From contig JAFKJU010000014.1 of the NCBI GenBank assembly GCA_017305935.1, positions 62,001-126,000 on the forward strand: 64,000 nt of DNA, given 5' to 3'. Numbering within the stretch: the first letter of the stretch is position 1; each line of letters starts with the position of its first letter. The position numbers and the translations under genes are program-made. Positions 30,123 through 38,208 of this stretch are shown in pieces. The stretch is from Hyphomicrobiales bacterium. Its GTDB lineage: Bacteria > Pseudomonadota > Alphaproteobacteria > Rhizobiales > Rhizobiaceae. The notes under the pieces are model-generated. The model was not told the origin of the DNA. It searched no databases and saw nothing but the letters and a program-made list of their open reading frames with translations.

Positions 30123-30854
30123 TTATTTGCGCGTCAGGCTGAAGGAAAAATGGCTGCCGCGATGGTAGTCGATGGCATAGTTGACCGGAACGCCGGCTGC
30201 GTTGAAACAGATTTCCTTGATCAGCAGCGCCGGGCCGAAATCGCCGAGATCATGCCGTTCGACCACGTCCTGCGGCAGCAGCACGGCCGAAACGGTGGCT
30301 GCCGACATGCGGGGACGGTTGCGATACGTGTCCAGCAGCGCGATCAGCGAGCCGCTCCAGTCGATGTCGAACAGCCGCGTCGGGATGATGCTGCGCGGCA
30401 CGTAATCGACGCAATAGAGGATCGGCGCATCCTCGTGCAGCCGCAGCCGCTCGATGCGGATGACGCGGTCGCCCTGCGCGAGTTGCAGATCCTCGGCCAG
30501 CCGCTTGTCCGGCTTCTCCTCCGAGATCGACAGAACCTTGTTGACCGGCCGATAGCCGTAATGCCGCGTCATGTCGGTGACGCTTTCGAACACGGTGATG
30601 GGACGATCGACCTGCACCGCCGACAGCGCCGAGACGAACCGGCCGCGCCCATGCTCGACATAGATGATGTCGTCCTGTTCCAGCAGTTTCAGCGCCTCGC
30701 GCAGCGCCGGCCGGGAAATCTTGAAACGCTGGGTCAGCTGCGCCTCGGTCGGCAGCTTGTCGCCAGGCTTCAGTCCCTCCGAACGGATCAGGTCGGCGAT
30801 CCGGTCACGCAACTGAACGGCAAGGGTGCGGGAATCGCGAAGGGGCTCCTCCAA
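30123..30854 (-). CDS. GntR-family regulator with UTRA domain (FrlR/FraR-like)
   Basis: 243 residues. Winged helix at residues 12-75 (LRDRIADLIRSEGLKPGDKL, LTQRFKISRPALREALKLLEQ) and a UTRA ligand domain at 90-235 ending in the family's RGSHFSFSLTRK. UTRA-GntR proteins usually repress sugar or amino-sugar operons and bind a phosphosugar. It is divergent from the SIS deglycase; TTGTCTGACAA sits 38-48 bases upstream of its start and a related palindrome nearer the deglycase. Confidence 0.88.
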   Translation of the reverse strand: MEEPLRDSRTLAVQLRDRIADLIRSEGLKPGDKLPTEAQLTQRFKISRPALREALKLLEQDDIIYVEHGRGRFVSALSAVQVDRPITVFESVTDMTRHYGYRPVNKVLSISEEKPDKRLAEDLQLAQGDRVIRIERLRLHEDAPILYCVDYVPRSIIPTRLFDIDWSGSLIALLDTYRNRPRMSAATVSAVLLPQDVVERHDLGDFGPALLIKEICFNAAGVPVNYAIDYHRGSHFSFSLTRK

Positions 30855-30891
30855 GAGATTGCCTCATATGCTGGTTGTTGCAATCTTCTTC

Positions 30892-30902
30892 TTGTCTGAC
30901 AA
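30892..30902. promoter_or_regulatory. Operator-like palindrome TTGTCTGACAA
   Basis: Perfect 5+1+5 palindrome upstream of the GntR gene. The same word (TTGTCAGACA on the other strand) recurs upstream of the binding-protein gene at 37083. Likely bound by the GntR protein. Confidence 0.55.
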
Positions 30903-31009
30903 ATAGTGTCGGGTCAAGTTTTATCACCCGGCCGACGGCACGGTGCTTGCGGCGATCATCAGGGGTTTCCAAACGCAGGGCAGCTTGACAGCACCTCGCA
31001 ATGATGTCA

Positions 31010-31022
31010 GTTGTCTTACAAC
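31010..31022. promoter_or_regulatory. Operator-like palindrome GTTGTCTTACAAC
   Basis: 5+3+5 inverted repeat, 48 bases before the SIS deglycase start. With its left flank it shares GTCAG, three bases, TCTTACA with the reverse of the 37083 site. Confidence 0.5.
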
Positions 31023-31069
31023 ATTATTGAAGGTGACCCGACCGTCGCCAGGCCATCGAGAGACCCGCC

Positions 31070-32083
31070 ATGCTGAACTTCGACGAACAGAGATTCCTGC
31101 GTATCCAGACGGGCGCCGTTGCGCTGCAGAAGCGCCTCGAAACGGTGATCAACACCTGCCTGGCCGAGGGCGCCGACAGCATCTTCTTCCTCGGCACCGG
31201 CGGCGCCGCGATCCTGATGCAGCCGGCGGCGCAATTGCTGCAGCGCCGTTCGCGTTTTCCGGCCTTCATCGACATGCCGGCCGAGATCGTGCTGACCGGC
31301 TGCGCCAACCTCACCGAAAAATCCATCGTCGTCATGCCCTCGCTTTCCGGCACGACCAAGGAAAGCGTGGCGCTGCTGGCGAAGCTGAAGGAAATCGGCG
31401 CGACCGTGATCACGCTGGTCGGTCATGCGGAAACGCCGCTCGGCAAGGGCGGCGACCATGTCTTCGTCAACTTCGCCGAGGACGACACGTCCTGCGAATC
31501 CTTCTACCTGCAATCGCTGTTCATCGCGCTGGCGATCCTGAAAGCGCGCGGCGAAATCGAGGGTTACGAACGCATCGTCGCCGAGCTGGTGTCGCTGCCG
31601 CCGCTGCTGCTGGAGGTGAAGCGCGCCTATGAGCCGAAGGCCGAGGGTTTTGCCAAGATCCTCGCCGGCTCCGACTATCATATCGTCACCGGCGCGGGAA
31701 ACGTCTGGCCGGAAGCCTTCTATTACGGCATGTGCATTCTGGAGGAGATGCAATGGATCCGCACTCGCCCGGTGCATGCCTCCGATTTCTTCCACGGCAC
31801 GCTGGAGCTGGTGGAAAAGGACGTCAGCGTCATCCTCTTCAAGGGCGAGGACGCGCTTCGGCCGCTGGCCGACCGCATCGAGAATTTCGCCCCGAGCTAT
31901 ACCGACAGGCTGACGGTGCTCGATACCGCCGATTTCGAACTGCCTGGCATTTCGGCTGAGACCCGCACCCTGATCTCGCCGGTGCTGCTCGCCACCGTTC
32001 TGGAGCGCATCAGCGCGCATCTGGAAGTGCTGCGCGACCATCCGCTGACCACGCGCCGCTATTACAAGAAGGTTGCCTATTGA
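31070..32083 (+). CDS. SIS-domain fructosamine-6-phosphate deglycase-like protein
   Basis: 337 residues. Two SIS sugar-phosphate isomerase halves: GTGGAAILMQPAAQLL and SLSGTTKESVALLAKL in the first, GAGNVWPEAFYYGMCILEEMQW and HASDFFHGTLELVE in the second. The build matches FrlB/FraB deglycases, which split phosphorylated Amadori compounds into glucose-6-phosphate and an amino acid; the C-terminal FFHGTLE stretch is typical. A PfkB kinase follows, as frlD follows frlB. GlmS-type function is excluded by the missing glutaminase domain. Confidence 0.8.
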   Translation: MLNFDEQRFLRIQTGAVALQKRLETVINTCLAEGADSIFFLGTGGAAILMQPAAQLLQRRSRFPAFIDMPAEIVLTGCANLTEKSIVVMPSLSGTTKESVALLAKLKEIGATVITLVGHAETPLGKGGDHVFVNFAEDDTSCESFYLQSLFIALAILKARGEIEGYERIVAELVSLPPLLLEVKRAYEPKAEGFAKILAGSDYHIVTGAGNVWPEAFYYGMCILEEMQWIRTRPVHASDFFHGTLELVEKDVSVILFKGEDALRPLADRIENFAPSYTDRLTVLDTADFELPGISAETRTLISPVLLATVLERISAHLEVLRDHPLTTRRYYKKVAY

Positions 32084-32111
32084 GCCGCCCGGCCCGATAT
32101 CGTTAGTCCTC

Positions 32112-32147
32112 GGCCGCGCGGGCGAAAAAACTCGCGCGGCCTTTTCG
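32112..32147 (+). terminator. Intrinsic terminator between deglycase and kinase genes
   Basis: GGCCGCGCG, 12 bases, CGCGCGGCC then TTTTCGTT. A 9-bp all-GC stem placed 29 bases after the deglycase stop and just before the kinase start. Confidence 0.75.
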
Positions 32148-32165
32148 TTCGCAGCGAGGCTTTTC

Positions 32166-32972
32166 ATGGGCACTTTCCGGTTCGCCGCCGTCGGCGACAA
32201 TTGCATCGATCGTTTCCGGCCGCCGCTGAACCAGTCTCTGGTCGGGGGTAACGCGGTCAATGTCGGCGTGCAACTGGCGCGGCTCGGGCAAACCGCCTTC
32301 TATTTCGGCGCGGTCGGCGAGGATGCCGATGGCCGCCGCACGCTGGATCTGCTGGCGGAAAACGGCGTGCGCCTCGACCATGCCGAAACGCGTCCCGGAC
32401 TGACGGCGTATACGGATATCGAAGTGCTTCCCTCGGGAGACCGGGTCATCGCCTATGAGGATTTCGGCGTCTGCGCCGGCTACCGCCCCTCGCCTTCCGA
32501 CATCGAGGCGCTGAAAACCATGGACCATGTGCATATCGGCTGGCTCGACGATGGCGGCGCGCTGCGGCGGGCGCTCGCAGCGGCGGGCGTCAGCGTTTCC
32601 CAGGATATTTCGGTCAATGCCGATCCCGGCAATCTCGGCATAGACGGGCTGAGCGTCGCCTTCGGTTCCGCCGGCGACGGCGATGCCGACAGCCTCATGC
32701 GGTCGTTGCTCGATGGTGGTGCACATACCGCCGTCGTTACCCGAGGGGCGAACGGGTCCGCGGCGATGGACGGTAGCCTGCGGGCCGAAACCGGCATACG
32801 CCCGGTCGAGATCGTCGATACGACGGGGGCCGGCGACAGTTTCATCGCCGGCTTCCTCGCCGCCTTTTTAGGCCGTGCGCCGCTGCAACGCTGCTTGGAG
32901 GCCGGCCGCGACCATGCCAGCCGGACCTGTACCCATGTCGGGGGTTTTCCGCAGCGGCCTCTACCCTTGTGA
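32166..32972 (+). CDS. PfkB-family sugar kinase, FrlD-like
   Basis: 268 residues. Ribokinase fold: N-terminal FAAVGDNCIDRF and GGNAVNVGVQLARLG, C-terminal DTTGAGDSFIAGF with the catalytic Asp and anion hole. The short length and the GDNCID start are typical of fructoselysine 6-kinase FrlD. Would phosphorylate the imported Amadori compound before the deglycase acts. ATG 32166 has only a weak GCGAGG site and follows a terminator. It converges on the DMT gene with a 3-base gap. Confidence 0.82.
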   Translation: MGTFRFAAVGDNCIDRFRPPLNQSLVGGNAVNVGVQLARLGQTAFYFGAVGEDADGRRTLDLLAENGVRLDHAETRPGLTAYTDIEVLPSGDRVIAYEDFGVCAGYRPSPSDIEALKTMDHVHIGWLDDGGALRRALAAAGVSVSQDISVNADPGNLGIDGLSVAFGSAGDGDADSLMRSLLDGGAHTAVVTRGANGSAAMDGSLRAETGIRPVEIVDTTGAGDSFIAGFLAAFLGRAPLQRCLEAGRDHASRTCTHVGGFPQRPLPL

Positions 32973-32975
32973 CGC

Positions 32976-33863
32976 TTACTTGAGGACGAGCCAGCCGGAA
33001 AGAATAATGATCGCCGCGCCCGCCAGCGTATGCAACTCGACGGGTGTAGCGAACAAGAGCAGGCCAAACAGGCAGCCCCAGACGATCTGGCTATACTGGA
33101 AAGGCGCCACCACCGAAGCCTCGCCGATGCGGAAGGCGCGGACGAGCAAGCCGTGGCCCATGAGCATCGCCAGCCCGCCGGCCAGCGCCAGCAGGAGATC
33201 GGTGGTGCCGACCGCCGCCAGACCTTCGGTCACCACGGCAAGGCCGAGCGCCAGGGGCGCCAGCACCACCAGCGCGCTCGCCACCAGCGCGTCGTCGGTC
33301 TCTGCCAGCTTCGCCTTGCGCAGCAGCACCAGTGACAGCGCAAAGAGGACCGCCGAACCAAGCGCGGCGGCATGGCCGTAATTCAGCGGCGCCACGCCCG
33401 GCTCCAACGCCACGGCGACGCCGGCGAAACCGATGAGCACCCCGCCCCAGCCACGCGCCGACAGCCTTTCGCCCAGCAGCACGAAACTCAGCACCGCCAC
33501 CAGGATCGGCGTCAGGAAGGCGATCAGATAGGCCTCCGCCAGCGGCAGCTTGGCAAAGGCATAGTGAATCAGCACGGTATCGCCGGCCAGAAGCGCGCCA
33601 CGCAGCAGCGCCAGCTTCGGCTCGCGCGGCACCAGCCGCCGCACCTGTCCGCGCACCAGCGCCTGTCCCGTCAGGAAGATCAAGCCGACGGCGGTGATCA
33701 TGAAAGTCACCTGCGGCGGCGGCAGATGCCCGGCCAGCAGCTTGACGAAGACATCCGCGCCGGAAAACAGCGCGAAGGCGCAGAGAACGACGACCGCCGC
33801 CCGTCCGTTGGCGGGCGTGACGGCGGCGGCATCGATGGACAAGGGCAACGGCTCAGCGGACAT
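32976..33863 (-). CDS. DMT/EamA-family transporter
   Basis: 295 residues with ten hydrophobic segments in two EamA repeats. Members export or import amino acids and related metabolites. ATG 33863 lies inside the end of the permease gene (11-base overlap), so it is in the same transcript as the binding protein, oxidoreductase and permease. A role in exporting an amino acid or by-product freed from the Amadori compound is a guess. Confidence 0.82.
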   Translation of the reverse strand: MSAEPLPLSIDAAAVTPANGRAAVVVLCAFALFSGADVFVKLLAGHLPPPQVTFMITAVGLIFLTGQALVRGQVRRLVPREPKLALLRGALLAGDTVLIHYAFAKLPLAEAYLIAFLTPILVAVLSFVLLGERLSARGWGGVLIGFAGVAVALEPGVAPLNYGHAAALGSAVLFALSLVLLRKAKLAETDDALVASALVVLAPLALGLAVVTEGLAAVGTTDLLLALAGGLAMLMGHGLLVRAFRIGEASVVAPFQYSQIVWGCLFGLLLFATPVELHTLAGAAIIILSGWLVLK

Positions 33864-34824
33864 TGAAGCGGCCGAACCTTTCCTCGATCCGGGCCTGCGC
33901 ATATTCGAGGCAGATGGACAGGATCCAGTAGATCATCGAGGCGGTGATCAGCATTTCGATGTGGCGGAACTCCGTCTGCCCCTGGGTGCGGGCGAGATAC
34001 ATGATTTCCCAGACGCCGACGACCGAGACCAGCGAAGAATCCTTCAGCATGGCGATGAACTGATTGCCGGTCGGCGGAATGATGACCCGCATCGCCTGCG
34101 GAAGGACGACCAGCGCCATGGTCTGCGAGGGGCTGAGTCCCAGAGCGGTCGCGCCTTCCGTCTGCCCGCGCGGAATGCTTTCGATGCCGGCGCGGAAGAT
34201 TTCGGTCATATAGGCGCCGTAGCACAGCGACAACGCCAGAATGCCGGCCGGCACCGCGCCGATGACGTAGCCCACCTGCGGCAGGCCGAGATAGATGATG
34301 TAGATCTGCATGAGCAGCGGCAGGCCGCGAAACAGCGAGGTGTAGAAGGTCGCAAGACCGTAGATGACACCGTTGGTCGACAGCTTGGCGATGGCGCCGG
34401 CCAGCGCGATCACCGTGGCGATGATGATCGAGATCGCCGAGATATAGAGCGTCGTCGTCACCCCTTGCGTGATCAGGTAGCCGATCTTCTTGGCGATGAA
34501 GGCGAAGGACAGGTCGAAGGAATAGAAGAACAGCATCAGCAGGGCGAACAGCTCGACCCAGACGCCGACCACCTGCTGACGGCGCGACAATTGCCGCAGC
34601 AACTTCCAATTGGCGGCGACGATCAGCGCGATCAGCAGCGCCGAGACCAGCCGGCCGGCGGCCTGGTTTTCGCCGAGCCAGGCGGCCGACATCGGCAGAA
34701 GATGCCCAAGCCAGGCCGAACTGATGCCGAGCTGGTAGAGGCCAAGCGTCACGACGAGAAGGAAGAACAGGCTCGCGGCGCGACGCGACGCCTCCGGATA
34801 GGTCAGTATCAATCGGCCGATCAT
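33853..34824 (-). CDS. Polar amino acid-type ABC transporter permease
   Basis: 323 residues. The C-terminal 220 residues are a standard HisM/GlnP permease with the EAA loop (EIFRAGIESIPRGQTEGATALG). The N-terminal 100 residues add about three hydrophobic segments not present in the shortest family members. It has AGGGGG upstream of ATG 34824. It belongs with the binding protein at 36207, but no ATP-binding subunit is encoded in the locus. Confidence 0.88.
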   Translation of the reverse strand: MIGRLILTYPEASRRAASLFFLLVVTLGLYQLGISSAWLGHLLPMSAAWLGENQAAGRLVSALLIALIVAANWKLLRQLSRRQQVVGVWVELFALLMLFFYSFDLSFAFIAKKIGYLITQGVTTTLYISAISIIIATVIALAGAIAKLSTNGVIYGLATFYTSLFRGLPLLMQIYIIYLGLPQVGYVIGAVPAGILALSLCYGAYMTEIFRAGIESIPRGQTEGATALGLSPSQTMALVVLPQAMRVIIPPTGNQFIAMLKDSSLVSVVGVWEIMYLARTQGQTEFRHIEMLITASMIYWILSICLEYAQARIEERFGRFNVR

Positions 34825-34844
34825 CGTAGTCGATCCCCCTCGCC

Positions 34845-36125
34845 TCAGGCGGCGCGCTCGCGCCACCAGTCCTGGGCCTGCAGTTTCCAATAGGTGAGCT
34901 GCGCCACCGCCAGCCCCGCGAGACCGCCGGCCCAGACGAGGCCGAAGGGCGAAAACAGGCTGTAGCGTTCCGACTGACCGAGAATGCCCTCTGCGATCAC
35001 CTTGCCGCCGATGGCAGTGGTGTTGAGCCCATGGCCGCCGAAGGCGGTGCAATACCACACGCCATCCCGCATCTTGCCGATCTGGGGCATGAGATGGCGG
35101 GCATAGGACATCAGCCCCGACCAGGCGAGCTCGGTCTTCAGGCCTGCCAGTTGCGGATAGGTGCCGACCATCTCGGCGCGCAATTCCTTGACCAGCGCCT
35201 CCGTCGAGGCGGCGCGGGTGGTGATGCGCCCGCCCCAGAGCAGCCTTTTGCCGCCGTCGATCACCCGGTAATAGTCGCCGGCGCGGCGATTGTCGCCGAT
35301 GGCGTCCGAGGTGGCGATGGCCGAAGCGATCATATCGGGCGCTTCCTCGCTGACCATCACATAGGTGGCAATCGGCAGGAAGGCGCGTTTCAATGCGCCC
35401 AGCAGCGCCCCGGTATAGCCGCCTGTCGTGAACACCACATGCCGGGCGAAAACCTCGCCGCCGGCGGTCGCCACACGTTTTTGCGCGCCATCGAGATCGA
35501 CGGATCTGGCCGGCGAGCCCTCGAAGATGCGCCCGCCGAGACGCTCGATCTCGCGGGCGACGGCGCGCAGGTAGTTGAGCGGATGCATGTGGAAGGCGCG
35601 GCCGTCGCGCAGCGCCTGGAAATAACGCTCGGATTTCAGCACTGAGCGCACGCGGTCGCGCTCCATGAATTCCAGCTCGTAGCCGTAATCGCGGCGCAGG
35701 CCATCGGCATAGGCCTTGAGATCGGCGGCATCGTCGTAGCGCAGCACGCTCATGATGCCGGGGATCGGCCGGGCGTCGTCGATGGCAAGCTCGCGGATGG
35801 TGTCGCGCACGAAATCCATGCCTTCGATCGACATCATATGCAGCTTGCGCGCCGCCTCCTTGCCGGCGATGCGGGCGATCTCGTCGCTGCCGGTGGCATA
35901 CCCGGCGCCGACAAAGCCGCCATTGCGGCCAGAGGCGCCGAAACCGACACTTTCGGCCTCCAGCACGATGACGGACTGGCCGGCACGGGCAAGCTGCAGC
36001 GCCGTCGTCAGGCCGGCAAGCCCGCCGCCGACGATCACGGTGTCGCATTCCTCGCGGCCCTTGAGAGCGGATCGCTCCGCCGGGTCGGTCATGGTGCGTC
36101 TGTAATAGGTATCCGGATAACTCAT
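34845..36125 (-). CDS. FAD-dependent oxidoreductase of the DAO/PuuB type
   Basis: 426 residues. FAD loop VIVGGGLAGLTTALQLARAG near residues 30-49, the GFGASGRNGGFVGAG motif of PuuB/OrdL-like amine and amino acid oxidases, and C-terminal AFGGHGLNTTAIGGK. In an Amadori locus it may be a fructosyl-amino-acid oxidase (amadoriase) or may oxidise the freed amine. It lies between the binding-protein and permease genes. Hydrophobic stretches near the C-terminus could sit at the membrane. Confidence 0.82.
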   Translation of the reverse strand: MSYPDTYYRRTMTDPAERSALKGREECDTVIVGGGLAGLTTALQLARAGQSVIVLEAESVGFGASGRNGGFVGAGYATGSDEIARIAGKEAARKLHMMSIEGMDFVRDTIRELAIDDARPIPGIMSVLRYDDAADLKAYADGLRRDYGYELEFMERDRVRSVLKSERYFQALRDGRAFHMHPLNYLRAVAREIERLGGRIFEGSPARSVDLDGAQKRVATAGGEVFARHVVFTTGGYTGALLGALKRAFLPIATYVMVSEEAPDMIASAIATSDAIGDNRRAGDYYRVIDGGKRLLWGGRITTRAASTEALVKELRAEMVGTYPQLAGLKTELAWSGLMSYARHLMPQIGKMRDGVWYCTAFGGHGLNTTAIGGKVIAEGILGQSERYSLFSPFGLVWAGGLAGLAVAQLTYWKLQAQDWWRERAA

Positions 36126-36206
36126 CGCGTGGGCTGCCTTCGGGAAACGTCAATCTTCGCCAACGGACAAGGCATGGAGGCGATCCCCCATGCCCTCATG
36201 CCGAAA

Positions 36207-37034
36207 TCAGTCGGCAGCATAGTCCTTGCCATACCACTTGGTGGTCAGCTTGCCGAGCGTGCCGTCCTTCTTCATGTCGGCGATGATGCCGCCGACCTTG
36301 GCGGTCCATTCCGCATCGCCCTTCTCGGCGATCACCACCAGCGGCTCCTTGAAGGCATATTCGCCTTCGAGAACCTTGAGCGGATAGCCGTTCTTGATGG
36401 CGTTGAGGGCGGTCTGTTCCGGCGCGATCACGGCATCGAGACGCACGCCGGCGCCGAGGCGCAGGTCGTCGAAGGGCAGCATGGAATCGGCAAAGGTGCG
36501 GACTTCGCCCGGCTCGATCTTGTATTCGATCGGCGGCAGGCCGGGCGCGTCGATTTCCAGCTTGCGGTTGATGTAGTCTTCCGAGGTCGTGCCCGTCTCG
36601 ACGCCGATCACCTTGCCGTTGAGGTCGGTGACCGTCTTGGCCTCGCTGTCCTTGTGAACCACGAAGACATAGGGGCTGTAATAATAGATGCCGACGAAAT
36701 CGATCACCTGGGCGCGGGCCTTGGTCGGCGTCACCGAGCCAACGCCGAGATCGTAGCGGCCCTGCCAGCGGCCGCCGGTCAGCGTCTGCCAGTCCGGCGT
36801 CTCGAAGCTGACCTCGACGCCGAGGCGCTTGGCGATCTCGCGCGAGACGTCGATATCGAAGCCGACCATCTCGTTGTTGTCGTCGAGATAGCTCTGCGGC
36901 GGCCAGCCGCTGTTGGTGGCGACGACCATCGCCTTCTTTTCCATGACACGGTCGAGCGTCTGCCCCGCCTGGGCGGACACGGCGGCGGCGGCAAAGACCG
37001 CGCCGATGACGAGGCGCGCAAAGAGCTTTTTCAT
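36207..37034 (-). CDS. Periplasmic binding protein of an amino acid-type ABC transporter
   Basis: 275 residues. Signal peptide 1-23 (AQAG), then a SBP_bac_3 fold: VVATNSGWPPQSYLDDNN, MVGFDIDVSREIAKRLGV, DLGVGSVTPTKARAQVIDF, GVETGTTSEDYINR. Binds a polar amino acid or amino acid conjugate. ATG 37034 has GGAGGAT upstream. First gene of the minus-strand transport unit; a copy of the GntR operator word lies 49-61 bases upstream. Confidence 0.9.
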   Translation of the reverse strand: MKKLFARLVIGAVFAAAAVSAQAGQTLDRVMEKKAMVVATNSGWPPQSYLDDNNEMVGFDIDVSREIAKRLGVEVSFETPDWQTLTGGRWQGRYDLGVGSVTPTKARAQVIDFVGIYYYSPYVFVVHKDSEAKTVTDLNGKVIGVETGTTSEDYINRKLEIDAPGLPPIEYKIEPGEVRTFADSMLPFDDLRLGAGVRLDAVIAPEQTALNAIKNGYPLKVLEGEYAFKEPLVVIAEKGDAEWTAKVGGIIADMKKDGTLGKLTTKWYGKDYAAD

Positions 37035-37082
37035 GAGGATCCTCCAGATAGGCTGCGTCAGCCTTTTCCCCGTTTATGTAAG

Positions 37083-37095
37083 ATGTCTGACAACT
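37083..37095. promoter_or_regulatory. Third copy of the GntR-site word upstream of the binding-protein gene
   Basis: ATGTCTGACAACT; on the minus strand TTGTCAGACA, identical to the site at 30892. It links the transport unit to the GntR/deglycase unit 6 kb away. Confidence 0.55.
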
Positions 37096-37212
37096 AATGT
37101 GTGAAATAGGTTGCGATTCAAGTCAAGAGCGCGTGGCGCAAACAACCCATCAAAGGATGCGATGCATCGATATGGGTTGTGAATGGATGCGGACGAAAAC
37201 TGTGACCAAATA

Positions 37213-38121
37213 TCAGGCGGCGGCAGCCTGCCAGGCGGCTTCGATACAAGCGAGCTTGTCGATCTGGTAGGCCTCGTATTCGGTGAGGAAGTCCCGCGAA
37301 ATCCAGAAGATCGAGGCGCCGCGCTTGGCCGACCAGCCGACATGGGCGGCGCGTTCCGAAGCTGCAAGCTTGCGCAGGAGATGCGTGCGGGTGATGCGCA
37401 GCGGCTCGCTCAACTGGCCGAAGGAGCGTATCCGTGTCGGAAACCGCTCCGCGCCGGCGGGCGCGTCGTCGAGGCTGGCGATGATCTTGTCCATCAGCAG
37501 GCCGCCATCGTTCATGTCGCTGAACAGCGCGAGGATGCGGGCCGGCTGCATCGTCGTTTTTGAAGACAGCAGTTGTCGGACGATCCGAGGATGCATCTGC
37601 GCCAGAAGGCCAGGATCGCGGCGTAGCGTCGCGCGGCGAGAACCGCCGTCGAGGGCGTCGAGGCTTTCCAGATGCAAGGCGAGCCAGGTTTCCAGCGCCG
37701 CGACCGTCGAGCCGGCCAGCACCACCGGGCGCGAGCGGCGATCGGCGCCGGCCGGGCCGGCCTGCGCCATGCGGTAATGCAGCATTTCCTCGACGAAGCT
37801 GATCGCCGTGTTGCGGCTGGCAATGGCATGTTCCTTCACCGCCTCCAGGAAATGCGCGACGACCAAGCCGCGCTCGCCGCGTTCGAAGGCCATGGCGGTT
37901 GCCAGTTGCGCCAGCAGGTAACGCTGCTGCGTGCCGAAGATCGCGGCGATGCGCGGGATCTGGCGATGCACCGCCAGGAAGGCCCCGGCCTGGGCCTTGA
38001 GCACGGCGCGCAGGGCCGGATGGGCGGCAATCGCCGTCCTGTCCAGTCCCGGCGGCAGGGGCTGCGGGGCCGGAAACGGCGTTGGCAAAGCGTTTTCCAT
38101 GAGAGAAGACGCGATCGGCAT
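37213..38121 (-). CDS. Hypothetical protein, possible winged-helix regulator
   Basis: 302 residues, soluble and rich in Ala, Leu and Arg, without signal or membrane segments. I do not recognise the family. The last 100 residues (SFGQLSEPLRITRTHLLRKL, then SAKRGASIFWISRDFLTEYE) look like a winged helix of the MarR or replication-regulator kind. ATG 38121 has GCGAGG about nine bases upstream; 38160 and 38100 are alternatives. It is 87 bases behind the AraC gene on the same strand. Confidence 0.55.
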   Translation of the reverse strand: MPIASSLMENALPTPFPAPQPLPPGLDRTAIAAHPALRAVLKAQAGAFLAVHRQIPRIAAIFGTQQRYLLAQLATAMAFERGERGLVVAHFLEAVKEHAIASRNTAISFVEEMLHYRMAQAGPAGADRRSRPVVLAGSTVAALETWLALHLESLDALDGGSRRATLRRDPGLLAQMHPRIVRQLLSSKTTMQPARILALFSDMNDGGLLMDKIIASLDDAPAGAERFPTRIRSFGQLSEPLRITRTHLLRKLAASERAAHVGWSAKRGASIFWISRDFLTEYEAYQIDKLACIEAAWQAAAA

Positions 38122-38208
38122 GAACGGGCACCTCGCTGAAGGATCAGCGCGCCCTATCACAGCCGCGGAGGACCGGTCTTCTCACTCTGCGCAAAGCCTT
38201 GCCTTTTA

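Noticed and set aside
34825-36153. Long N-terminal extension of the ABC permease frame
   Set aside because: It crosses the FAD oxidoreductase in another phase and is Arg-rich; the permease start at 34824 has a good ribosome site.
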